64,000 nucleotides of DNA from Neopestalotiopsis rosae (taxonomy: Eukaryota; Ascomycota; Sordariomycetes; Amphisphaeriales; Sporocadaceae): NCBI GenBank assembly GCA_023078685.1, contig JALGAS010000003.1, forward strand, positions 2,666,001-2,730,000, read 5' to 3'. Position 1 is the first letter of the stretch; every line of letters starts with the position of its first letter. Positions 31,889 to 42,525 of the stretch are shown one piece after another. A program made the position numbers and the translations under genes. Under the pieces are notes generated by a model. It did no database searches, was not told the DNA's origin, and saw only the letters and a program-made list of their open reading frames with translations.

Positions 31889-32933
31889 TTATTGCGATCC
31901 GAGTGTGCGCTCGACAATCGACTTTGGTAAGCAATACACGGGATCAACGATGTCAAGGCCAGGGTAGCCAAGCAGACTCAGACCAGTCAGACCAAAGACT
32001 GTATGCCACACGTCAACCATGTTGCCGGGCCGATCCGAGATACCGCCCAATTCCGTGTCTTGACATCGGAGAATGAACTTGATGAGGGCCTCCCGGTCGA
32101 TCCAATGGGTCTTGCCAATCATCGCCAGGCTGCTCAATACCCACCAGCTGTAACAAACATCTTCGTCTTTCTCAGGACGGCCATTCAAACCACCATTGGG
32201 TTTCTGGCGTTCGCTCAGCCACCTACCGAGTTTGTCTACTTCTACAGTATCCATGCGGCCGGCAATGGTCAACGCCGCAAGGCAGGTGAATATCTGCCCG
32301 GAATGCGACTCTGCGCCAGGAGTCAATCCATAGCCGCCATCGAAGTTGGCGCAAGCTATAATGTGATCAACGGCTTTGTCGGTGTCTACGAGGTGCTTGA
32401 GACCAAGGAGTGAGAGAGCATTAAGGGCGCCGTAAAGAAAACGAGTATCCTCTTCACCCCATTCATCTCCTGCAAAAGTGCCGGTCTCTTTATTCTGAAG
32501 ATCCGCCATGACTGCTGCTGGTCAGCCTTCCGTGTGGATGGTCTTTGTGGTATCAAGACACACATTTTCCAGTGGTGATCTTTCCCTTGCCCCTCTTATC
32601 AAGTTCATCTAGGCCGTCTACAAGAGCGAGGATTTGGACGGCAGAAACGGTTGACAACATATGGGCATCGTGGCCAGGCGCGGCCCCGAAGCCTCCATTC
32701 TCGTGCTGGCAAGACAGCACGAAATCAATCGTCTCGTCGCGAGGAAGGGCATCGGGATGGCGTAAGAGGTGCAGGGCGGTAAGTCCCCAGTAGAGACCGT
32801 TCATGCGCAGATGCTCGGTCAGCCAGTACTCGTACTCGTCCTTCTTGGTGTCGAGGCTTTGAATGTATTTTACGTGGGCAGCCGTCGCGACTTGGAGCTC
32901 GTCGGGGAGTTGGTCGAGGTTCGACATGGTCAT
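31889..32933 (-). CDS. bet2: Rab geranylgeranyltransferase beta subunit (BET2)
   Basis: Catalytic subunit of type II geranylgeranyltransferase, which with the alpha subunit and Rab escort protein prenylates Rab GTPases. Two exons on the complement: 32564-32933 and 31889-32511, 330 aa. The frame is open upstream to 33020 only with a GTG; the ATGs are at 32933 and 32927. Prenyltransferase beta repeats are evident: [38 protein letters not shown] and [14 protein letters not shown]. Zinc-site segments are DEDVCYSWW and MVDVWHT. The family ending DPVYCLPK is present. The intron uses a less usual GTGTGT donor; the join gives [16 protein letters not shown], which keeps the conserved frame. Confidence 0.94.
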
Positions 32934-33117
32934 CTCGGCACGGTGCCTGGCTAGAGAATGAGGGGAACGATCGCGACAAGATCTACGGGAGTGTTTTGCG
33001 ATAGGGTTTAGGTTCAACACTCAAGATGCTAACGTGGAGTCGGTAGTTTTGGCTTGTGTGGGAAACATTTGAGCTACCAAGTCACGGTGATATGCTTAGT
33101 CATGCGAACCAAGAGCG

Positions 33118-33177
33118 GCTCCGGCAGGTGGGGTCTCGGTTCACTCCAGTGGTGGGACTGCCGGAGCTGCACCTGCC
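33118..33177. repeat. Inverted repeat in the bet2 upstream region
   Basis: GCTCCGGCAG (33118-33127) is repeated inverted as CTGCCGGAGC (33158-33167). The overlapping word GGCAGGTG (33124-33131) also recurs inverted as CACCTGCC (33170-33177). It lies 185-244 bp upstream of the BET2 ATG. Confidence 0.75.
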
Positions 33178-34187
33178 TTCCGGCCCCGGTGCTCGAAAGT
33201 TAAACGCCATCTTGGAAATCTCATGCGTTGCCTCAGTTACTGATTTGTGTTCAATGAGAGCTTCTGATTAAGTGCTTGCTCTCAGCCAATTAGAAAAAGG
33301 CATATTGCTAAACAATCAGTATCTCTGCTGCTGCCTGCGCTGTTGCCTGGCCTGGAATGCAAACGCTGGGAATCAGTCAACTGCGCACAGACCCTTTGGA
33401 AGACTATTTATTCAGGCCTTTCCTCCTCCCATTTGAACTTCTTTTTTCTCCTTTCCTCCTTAGCTCTCTTTGCCTATTTGGCTTTGATCAAGTGTAGTAT
33501 CTGTTCTGTTCAGTTTAATCCCTGAACTGAGGTCAACTGGCCTCGCCTGGATTATTATATTTTTGTTCCAGGCTGAAGTCCTCTGGGCTTGCCCATGACT
33601 ACAGCCAAGTGTCGCTGATCTTTCACTACCATCAGTCTGACGCGCAACAGTCGCCTTCATTGCAATCTCTCAGCTTGTCTGGGGATGTGAAGAAGACTTG
33701 CTCTGGCCGTATCTAGTGGGCGTCTGTTGATTCGATTCCTTGCTGCTCGCCTACACTGTCGAATGTGCGTGGTACCACGTTTCGCTGTTCTTGGTGAACG
33801 GCCAGGCTTCCCATGACATCTAGTAGCTTGTACACGGATGAGAGAAGGCTCGTCAGCTTCTACCACAAATGGGCTGATTCACGCCCTACGATGTAGGAGA
33901 GATGAAGGGAATGATTTGTTACAGCTCGTTTCTGCAGAGCCTCCGATCTGATCCGCCGTCGGCGTACTGTTCTCAAGTCAAGAGTTTGCACTTCACCTTT
34001 GCTGTTGGACACCCATCATAATGATGCCACCTGACTGGAACGTCCGCTGCCATCTGTGGTCTCTGCGGACCTCTTACCTGCCATGCTTGTTACGTGCTTC
34101 CTTCGACCGTAGAAACGTATGATACATCATGGAAGTTTTGTATTTGCTGTTTTATGTTTCCAGTGATACGTGCTTTCCGGCAGAGGT

Positions 34188-34239
34188 GATATCAAGGTAT
34201 CAAAATGGGTACAAGAGCTCGCAGGTCTATCTTGATATC
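34188..34239. repeat. 9-bp inverted repeat
   Basis: GATATCAAG (34188-34196) and CTTGATATC (34231-34239) are perfect inverted copies, and the arms continue with one mismatch. The word TGCTTTCC flanks the pair as a direct repeat (34171 and 34241). Confidence 0.7.
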
Positions 34240-34910
34240 TTGCTTTCCAGAATTATCCCTCCGAGCTCCAAGCATCAGATTTATGATTCTCGAGTCCATC
34301 GTCCTAGCACGGTAACCCGGCCGACGTCAATCTATTCACTCGGTCGTCGCTTTATCAGTGCCAACCAATGATAAAGCGAGGTACTGACTGCTACGAGTCA
34401 GAAATCACTTGATACGATGGAGTCCTAGGAGGGAAAAAATATGTTAGTGAGTTGTGATAGTGTACCAGTTGTGCGGGCCGATCAAATAAAGCAGCTAAAC
34501 CACACGGTCTGCTGGAGGAACATGGCTTAGTCTTAAGCGGTCTTAGCCAGCCCTAGGAGCACTGACGATGACATGATCACGCATTTCAACAAAGGATCAA
34601 CGTAGGAAGTACATGGTAGGCTGAGAATGTTGACCAGGCTGTAGTAAGTTGCAACCTCTCCCTGGCCTCATTGCTCAAATTGGCGAGCCTTGCTTAGACC
34701 CGCTTTCTGGTCAACAGAAGAGATACATCTCTAGAAATTTGATCTCAAAGTACCTAGTAAGAATACATGCAACGGGTTTACCAACTTACATTAGTGGCAG
34801 CATATCTCAGCTTGGGTCCCAACCAACACGTGAGGTAGGGGGAGTCTTACGCAGTAGTTACCCATTTAGTGGATTGTTCCTTGTCAGACGTTGGTACGGG
34901 GTCAGATGCC

Positions 34911-34924
34911 TAATAAGCTTATTA
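34911..34924. repeat. Perfect 14-bp palindrome
   Basis: TAATAAGCTTATTA, in the middle of the gene-free region. May be chance in AT-rich sequence. Confidence 0.7.
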
Positions 34925-36570
34925 ATAACCCACTGACTCTCCCAGCCGTGCATTTGTTTGGAGATCGATGGCCTGTTGTATAGTGATTTGCGGTATTTGA
35001 AACGCAATCTGCTGTGATTGGGTCTTTGACTACGCATGTGCAAGCATACCGACCTTACGATTCCTATTCTTGGGATTGAGCCGTTTCGATTATTTTATGT
35101 ACGAATAATGTTCTATATTGGTAATGTGGTGTGGATCCGCAGGATACAAGTAAGGTGGTCCTCTAGGCAGTCCTATGTGGCCTTAGGCCTGTGAGTACTA
35201 GACAGCCGGTTCTGATACAGGGGCCCAAAGGGGCCTGGTCGAATCCGCAGCAGGGGTTGTGCCACTAACTCGACGTTTCAGAAAAATGCGTAACCCGCCC
35301 CTCGTCTAAAATCCCACGTTCCTGAGCGCCAAGACATTTCGCCAACTTGGGCAGCAGTGGAGAGAAAGATAGATCTAGATGCGACCGACCAGGTCCTACC
35401 TGGAGTGAATTCCTCTGCCAGCTTACGGGATGCCCGTAGAAAGCGTGGATATGCATCCGATCAGAGAGCGACGAGGCTGCAGTGTACGTAGATAGGTGTT
35501 CGTCTATTTGAAAAAATCGGACCGGAGACGAAGCCGTAGATCTACGCAATGTCTGACGTTGCAATGAACCTCAAGGGCCCCATAGAATACTGGAGGTATA
35601 TGACATAGGGCAGGATGAATGTGCAAATATTCCAGAATGCACTTGAACCATCAAAGAAGGTGTGGAATGATTCTATAATAATTTCTCCATTCCTGGACAA
35701 ACAAGTTTCGCCTTTGCCTTGACCAGCTACACCCGTGATATGATATGCCGATCAGTACTTTTCTATACGAATGGAAATTTATATTGGAATATTACTGCCG
35801 GGTGTGGGAAAGCTAGGATCATTGCGCAAGTCATATTGGCGGACTCCACGTTTTGTCTTGACATGATTGCTCTTCATTTCATCATCCGCCAACTTAATGC
35901 CAGCCAGGTACCGAAGCGATAAGACATTCTGATACGCAGCGTGATATATGATTCTTGCTTCTGCATCTATTAAAACCCATGCAGCATGTAAACCCAACGA
36001 TGAGGCTCTGGTCACAAAGCACTGTACATGAGGTTGGCTTAGGTCGCACGTGGATTCAATTTTTCTGATTACCAACTCCTTCCATTGTTTGTCTGTGCCA
36101 CAGTAGATCCTCCGTGAAAGGGTGGAATGCCTGTCTTATCGAACTCAAACTTAGTAGGTACTATACGTGTTGATGTGTCCATGTCAGAGAATCCAGTCCT
36201 TTTAAAAATTCTAAATTCTCCTTGTGCATTGTTGCATGTATGTCCATAGTATGTGACTGATGCTGCCGAGGTCAATCTGAGCATGGCCAATGAGTGTTGT
36301 GTGTTCTTCATGTAGGTACCTGTGACTGAATAATGCACCAAACAGCGGGCGTCGATTCGACAAATCTGGGCGTTTCCAGTCTGGTGTCTGGTTCCTGGAT
36401 TCTCCAATTGCTCCAGCGCCAGTGCAGCCCCGAGCGCCTTTCAGTTTACCTGGACCTGAGTCTCTAACAGGCACCTACATTAGCGGCTCCGTGTGGACAA
36501 AGCACTTGCAGCAAGCAACGGGCGGGCCTCTAGAATCAGATCCAGTCAGATTCAGGTTCTCACACGTCGG

Positions 36571-36596
36571 GTCTGTCTGTCAGTCAGTCAGTCAGG
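36571..36596. repeat. Tetranucleotide microsatellite
   Basis: GTCT repeats turning into CAGT repeats (about 26 bp). Simple sequence, about 1 kb upstream of the RhoGAP ATG. Confidence 0.7.
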
Positions 36597-37379
36597 CTTA
36601 TTTCAGATTGTTAACCTACCTGTAGCTACATCAACCTGTTCCTAGCTTAGCTGACGGACGGTCCTGTTGGCAGTGCATTTGCAGCGCAGTGGGCAGCAGG
36701 AGCAGGAAGCGGTACTCTTTTCTTACATTAATCTATTGAAAAAGCCGACAGCCCAGCTAAGCCCACTCCAAACAGCTTGAGTTCAGTCGGGTTTTCGGGC
36801 GCCGCTTCACACCCCTTTTGCCCTTCACTGTGATCGTCGTTCGGAGGACAGCCATACGATCCCCTCCCCAAGAGATTGTGGTCCGGTCCCTCCCCCGGGC
36901 TGCATAGGGAATACAATATCTCGTGTCTTGTCGTGGCTGTTCAGTCCGGCATTGAGGGTCTCTCTGATTGCTGCTGCTTTTCTTTTTGCTCGCTCTCCTT
37001 CGTCCCTTCTTATCCGCCCGTCCGTCTCTTCACGTCTTGCTCTCGCACACTCGCTCGCTCGCTCGCGCCTCTTTTGCTTTCTTGTGCCTTGCTTGCCTGG
37101 GCGCCCGCCTGCTACCCCTGTCGCTGCCATTCTCACTTGTCGCTCCGCCCACTGGGGCTGCCGCTGGAGATCATAGCTGTCCTGTGCGAGTGTCGCAGAT
37201 TCACAATCTGCCTGTATTTCCTGCTGCCAATCCTCCACTCTGATACTCACTCCCTGACACACGGCTCGTACATTCGCACCGGCAGCTCGCGACCCTTCAC
37301 AAGTCTGCCACAATCGCGCCCAGGCCGGATCAGGATTTGGGCAGACTCCTGGTCTTCTACTTGCTGGGATACCGGGCAT

Positions 37380-37522
37380 ATGGGCAGCTCTGCATGCCAG
37401 AGACACACGCTAGACACTGTTCCGGACTCTGTCGCGCCCGGTAAACCACTGCACGCAAAAGGCTGATGTCCCGGAATGACACAGTACATTCTTGGAGTCA
37501 ACTGTTCTGTTCGCACCCCTAA
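37380..37522 (+). other. Two possible uORFs with overlapping stop and start
   Basis: uORF1 runs 37380-37466 (28 codons plus TGA). Its TGA overlaps the ATG of uORF2 (TGATG at 37464-37468), which runs 37466-37522 (18 codons plus TAA). The main RhoGAP ATG follows 51 bp later. They matter only if transcription starts upstream of 37380, which the CT-rich tract near 36960-37140 suggests but does not prove. Confidence 0.35.
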
Positions 37523-37573
37523 CAGCGGCCTGCAAGGACTGTTTCCGCTTGCGACGGCGCTTGCGCAGTAACC

Positions 37574-40110
37574 ATGGGACGCAAAGAAGCTCCGCAGCCG
37601 CTCGCCCTGGCCGACTCTCATTCTCATGCCCATATTCGTAGCGGTCCCAGTACTGGCAGCAACGGTTCTGCCACGCTCAGCGCACCTACGTCTTCGACAC
37701 CGAGTTCTAGTGCTTTGGGAATCAGGGGAGCCCAGAGCCCTCGCGGAATTGCAGGTGGTGGTGAAACAAACCTCCAAGTGAATTCCCCCGCGCCCTCCAA
37801 ATCACCACGATCACCCCGATCGCCATTCAGCAAGTTCAACACCTCCAACAAGAAGCCAGAGACTAGACTAGTCCACACATCCCACGGGACTTCGCCGTCG
37901 CAATTACAATCAAAGTTCTCATCTTCGCAAGGAGCCGATTCCCCTCGATTCGATTACAAAGCGGGACCTGTCGCAGATAGCTACGATCAAGAATACTACC
38001 ACTATCCCCAAAGCACTCATGCGAACCCCTCCGACTCTCGACCAAATCAACCGAACCCGCGTGACCGGACGCCCTCCGCCTCCCCCGTACCACCGACAGG
38101 AGGTGTAGATGCTGGTCGCAGAACTCCAACCTTGTTGAGAGACGGCGCGGGGAATTTCCAGATTGCTGGACCGCAACCACTGGTATCGCGAAAGACCGCA
38201 CCTGCGCGCGAAGAAGAAAAGCACACGAGAAGTGCAAGCCGGTTCTTCAACTTCAAGTCATCCAAAAACCCGCAACATCGACGGGGGCAAACAAAAGACT
38301 CGTTTCGGAATCGCGACCCAAGTCCAAATCCACGAATCAACGACACAAATAGCAGCAGTGAGGGGATGTCACGAGGCGCAGATTCGCAGCTCAGCTCAGA
38401 TCGCGGTCCACCCAAAACGGCGAGACAAGCAGGTAAGCATGTTTGCAATTGATCCCGTTGACAGGGAGGCTAATCGCTTTATTGTGCTATCTTTAGATCA
38501 ACCAACTGGGCCCAACTCAATACAAAGGCCCATGGCGTCACAGCGCTCCCATTCGGACCTGTCCCTGACTGGCGACAACGAAAGCTCGTCATCGTCGAAA
38601 AAAGACAAGCAAAAGCCATTTGCGCTCTTGACTAGGACCAAATCTATGAAGGAAAGACAGGGCCCTAGTCCGAGGGAGGCTGCATCGGAGATAAGGATTC
38701 AAGAACCAGAGCGAACATACGCATCCCAACGCCACCAGCAACCTTTGAGGACGGCACCGATGGACAAGGAGGCGCTGCACGATCGTTCCTACAGACATAG
38801 GATGGACTCTCCTGAGCGCAACCATTCTGCTGACCGGGCTGCTCATCGGGATAGGCCAAATAAGGATCTGCGACCCGACAGAGATAACCAGAACCGCAGC
38901 CATCCGTCATCCTTTAAAGAAAGTGCTGGCTCTTCATTCCTTGGCAATTTGAAGAGTTCTGGCTCACGAGCAGCCGATATCTTCTCCAATCGCTTCTTTG
39001 GCAACAAGTCAAGCCGCAGCGCAAGCACCACCGAGCGAGAACCTGTCGTGGACGATGAACATTACCAACTCAAAGTGATAAATCTACCTTTGGTGGAGCA
39101 AGCTCGGAAAACAAGGATATCTAAAAAGCTTGAGGACGCCCGCGATAAGACAGAATTCTGGATGCCCGCCTTCCCCTGGCGTGCCATCGACTATCTCAAC
39201 TACAAGGGAAGTGACGTGGAAGGTTTGTATCGTGTTCCTGGAAGTGGGCCACAGATCAAAAAGTGGCAGAGGAAATTCGACGAAGGTGAGTTCACTTGTA
39301 CCTAAGAATCCCGACTGAGTAAGAATGCGCACTAACCAACGATGCCCAGAGTATGACGTCGACCTTTTTGCACAAGAAGATCTCTATGATATTAACATCA
39401 TTGGATCAATGCTGAAGGCTTGGCTGCGAGAACTTCCCGACGAACTTTTCCCCAAGGAGGCCCAGGAACGGATTTCCCGCGAATGCGCCGGTGCCGAGAC
39501 TGTTCCCCAGCTGTTGATCGACGAATTGTCAAACTTGCAGCCGTACAACTACTATCTACTGTTTGCCATCACCTGTCACCTGAGTCTGTTGCTGGCACAC
39601 TCGGAAAAGAATCGGATGGATTTCAGGAACCTCTGCATCTGCTTCCAGCCCTGCTTGAAGATTGATGCATTTTGTTTCAGATTTCTAGTATGCGACTGGA
39701 GAGAATGCTGGAAAGGATGCAAGAACGAAGCTAAGTTTATTGAGGAGGAGTACGCCCTCATGCATCAGCCACCGCCAGCAGCTCTCACTTGCGGCAATGG
39801 TCAGACATCCGGTACCTCTCAATCTAATCCTGGCCATGTTGGACCCGATGACCAAGATGCGAGTATCGCACGAGGTGATCAGGCTTACCACGACGAAGAA
39901 CACTATGACTCCTCTCCAGGCAGCACACACGTAGCGCTGCAAGTTCAAGGTCCGGACGATCAGCACAATGGGAAACTGCGAAAGAAGTCCACGGGTGGCA
40001 ATGGCTCAAACCCTGCTGGCCTAACTGTTGTTTCGCATGATCCTCATGCACGATCGAATGAGCTGCGCCCTCTCTCACCCATCAAGCCTCTTTCACCCCT
40101 CAACTTTTAG
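37574..40110 (+). CDS. RhoGAP domain protein
   Basis: GTPase-activating protein for Rho-family GTPases, expected to act in polarity and cytoskeleton control. Three exons: 37574-38432, 38497-39285 and 39350-40110, 802 aa. The first ~500 residues are Ser/Pro/Arg-rich and disordered, with SPRSPRSP repeats and a basic RSASRFFNFKSSKN segment. The RhoGAP domain starts near residue 508 (FWMPAFPWRAIDYLNYKG). It has the arginine-finger loop EGLYRVPGSGPQIKKWQRKF, then YDINIIGSMLKAWLRELPDE across the second intron, and LPAMNL-equivalent FRNLCICFQPCL. The C-terminus ends with repeated short motifs RPLSPIKPLSPLNF. No other domain was seen; the specific family name is left open. Confidence 0.92.
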
Positions 40111-41507
40111 CGAAAGATGAGTCGCCAGAGCAAGCAGAGGCAATTGATGCACAAAGGAGGAGTTGGTAAGATGCCTGTGAGCGCATCTCTTCCAGCAATT
40201 CGGATCGATCGCTGGCCCCGCGATTAAGCGTTTGCAGAAATGACGTTATATGTTCCCTATATATCGGGAAAAACCTGGTGCATTTACACTATCTGCTATC
40301 ATACGACGCGTTTATTTTGACGGTTTTGCCAGTCTATTTGGTCATCAAAGGCACGATACCCAATCCGGTAGAGACTGAATACATGTCCTATGGACATGAG
40401 CACGTCTTTTCCGGCACCATTTGTCGATTTGATCCATCGATTTTGCTCTTTGCCGTCTGGTTAATGATTTCATGCCCCTTGGATGACAAAACAGCACATT
40501 TTCCATTTGTTCCACAATTCATATATTACGACGAAAAACTAGATGTATTTGGAGGACTGAAGCTGAGATGACCGCTCAAGAATGGTCACAGAGAGCGTCA
40601 AGGTCCAGTCTTCCACATTGTCGAATCGTCACATGGTCCTTTTTGGACATTTTTTTGAGCAGTCATACGATACACTGCTGAAATGCAAAGCATTTTCAAA
40701 GGGTCTCAAGCTTGCACTGACTGTAGAGAGATACCTGGAGGGAGATAGCCCCTGATGGCGGCTGAAGAAGCAGCTACGGATGAATCAATTCTTTCGAGCT
40801 CATTTAGTGTCGTACGGATATTGCACTTCTCAGTCAGGTGCCTGCGCCTTTCGACTTGGTCGACTTTCAAACTCGGGAGGTTTCGCAACGCAAACTGAAC
40901 GATTTTGTATTTGTTCAGACAGCTTGATCGGCATATCATTCCTGACAGAGATCATGAATAGAACCCAGCTGGTTGCATTCCTCACGTTCCGGCCCTACAT
41001 GTTTGGCACATTCCTGATCATTCCGCAACTCTAAAGAATTCAGCTGGGGGAAAGGGATGGAGATTGGTGAATAGTAGAATGATCTGCTATCAACAGATGT
41101 ATGGCGAAAGGAAGTGGTACTGATGACTACGAGACAAGAAAACAAGAACTTGTTCTGCAAGAAAGGCAGACAAGCTGACAAGAGTGCGGGCATGTTATTT
41201 TTCGAGTGCATTTGTAATATAGGCATGACAGAAATTTTGGATTTCCTGCCCCGAGATCGAGAATATATCGAACCTTTGCATTTGCAATTTTTCTTTTTGA
41301 AAATCCGTTTTGTTCATTTTATTATCTCCATTGTCAAGAATGAAAACCGAAACGCCAGCCAAAGTCCTCGAACGCCATTGATGCAACATGACCATGGGAG
41401 TGCTCGCTGCCTCTCCTTTTGGCCAACTCCAGAGACACTGTTGTGCGAACCAAGCAAGCGTAAATGCCATGAACCAACCGCCACGCATTTGCCAGGCCTG
41501 GGCGAAC
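40111..41507. other. Convergent 3' region of the RhoGAP gene and rrs1 (1.4 kb)
   Basis: No gene was recognised. Short ORFs lack domains or good codon composition. The first few hundred bases are probably the RhoGAP 3' UTR. Confidence 0.4.
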
Positions 41508-42035
41508 TTAGGACTTGATTTTCCTTCTCTTGGCACCTGCTTTGCCCTTGGAGCTCTTGGCTTCTCCGTTCTCGTCCACTTCCACAACCCAGTCGTCGGG
41601 GACCACGCCCTCCTTTGGCTTTCCCTTGTAGCCCCAAGTCTTCTCCCACTCGCCCGTGTTCTCGTTGAACTGCTTGCCCTTCATCCTCCTCTGCTCTCTG
41701 GTCTTGGGCTTGATGCCCTTCTTGGCGGCGAACCTCTCCCACTTGGTCGGCTCCTTGGCGGCCGGGAGGGGCTTCTCCCGGGGCAGCGCGGTGGTGGGAG
41801 CGGGCAGGTCGAGTAGGACGCCGGCCTGGGTGGACTGCAGCGGCAGCGTGGTCAGGAGCTGGTTGATGAGCGACTGCGCGCCGTCGCGGGCGGTCTGGGC
41901 CAGGCGGTCCTCGAGCGACACGGAGGGGTCGGTGGGCGGCAGCGGGTTCGGGTCGGTGGCCAGGAGCAGACCGAGATCGAATGTGTAGGGTGTAGGCTTG
42001 GTGACTTGCACCTCGAGCTTGGGTGCGGGCGCCAT
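41508..42035 (-). CDS. rrs1: Ribosome biogenesis regulatory protein RRS1
   Basis: Nucleolar factor that with Rpf2 recruits the 5S RNP to pre-60S ribosomes. Single exon, 175 aa, from the ATG at 42035 (the upstream extension has only a TTG). The RRS1 core is clear: TPYTFDLGLLLATDPNPL, SLEDRLAQTARDGAQSLINQL, LPREKPLPAAKEPTKWERFA, AKKGIKPKTREQRRMK and TGEWEKTWGYKGKPK. The C-terminus is a basic nuclear-localisation-like tail (GKAGAKRRKIKS). It is divergent from the mitoribosomal gene mS29. Confidence 0.95.
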   Translation of the reverse strand: MAPAPKLEVQVTKPTPYTFDLGLLLATDPNPLPPTDPSVSLEDRLAQTARDGAQSLINQLLTTLPLQSTQAGVLLDLPAPTTALPREKPLPAAKEPTKWERFAAKKGIKPKTREQRRMKGKQFNENTGEWEKTWGYKGKPKEGVVPDDWVVEVDENGEAKSSKGKAGAKRRKIKS

Positions 42036-42525
42036 TGTGTGGATGTGACTGCGCAATGCGATGCAGACAAATGATATGAAATATACTGAGCTATCGTTTT
42101 TCTCTTTTCTGATTACACGCCGAATTGATCAACCGGTGACAGAGAGCTTGCCGTGGTGGTCGATATATGACGGTGAATTAGGTGTCGTGCAACTCGCCTT
42201 TTCATACGATCGCAAAGCTTTCTTTTCTTTGGACCGCTACGAGAAAAGTTGAATGCGATTGCACTCCCAGAAATTTTGGAGGGTCCCCCGCTATCGATAA
42301 GTCCTTAGCGGGCAAAGAGGTACCTGGCGCTGGGGCTTGGTCTTACCTCCATACATTAGAGCTAGCTAACCTTAGCTGGGGACATCTGGAGCGCCAACCT
42401 GTTCGGAGTGAGGCTTTGGCCGGGACCCGACGCCAGCTCCCAAATTTTGGCAGGGGAACGCGATCTGCAACGCATCATACTGAGAGGTGTTGCGGCGACC
42501 GCGAAACCCAAGAAATCAAACCGCA
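42036..42525. promoter_or_regulatory. Shared promoter of rrs1 (-) and the mS29 gene (+)
   Basis: 490 bp between two ribosome-related genes. The 9-mer AAATTTTGG appears at 42271-42279 and 42442-42450; the AAATTTT core resembles the yeast ribosomal-RNA-processing element (RRPE). An inverted repeat CCCGCTA/TAGCGGG (42287-42293 and 42306-42312) lies between them. These are sequence observations; binding is not shown. Confidence 0.45.

Larger units (their letters stand above)
32934..37573. other. Long gene-free region between bet2 and the RhoGAP gene (4.6 kb)
   Basis: No ORF with protein-like composition was found on either strand. The left end (to about 33250) should be the BET2 promoter and holds a 10-bp inverted repeat. 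Other small structures are an inverted repeat at 34188-34239, a 14-bp palindrome at 34911-34924 and a tetranucleotide run at 36571-36596. The right end (36900-37573) is pyrimidine-rich with CTCG repeats, as in leaders and promoters of filamentous fungi, and probably belongs to the RhoGAP gene. No transposon ORF remains. Confidence 0.5.

Noticed and set aside
35230..35262. GGTCGAATCC-like word suggesting a tRNA B box
   Set aside because: No matching A box, acceptor stem or anticodon arm could be folded around it.
36825..37466. Long ORFs on both strands upstream of the RhoGAP gene
   Set aside because: They translate a pyrimidine-rich leader/promoter tract and give low-complexity proteins.
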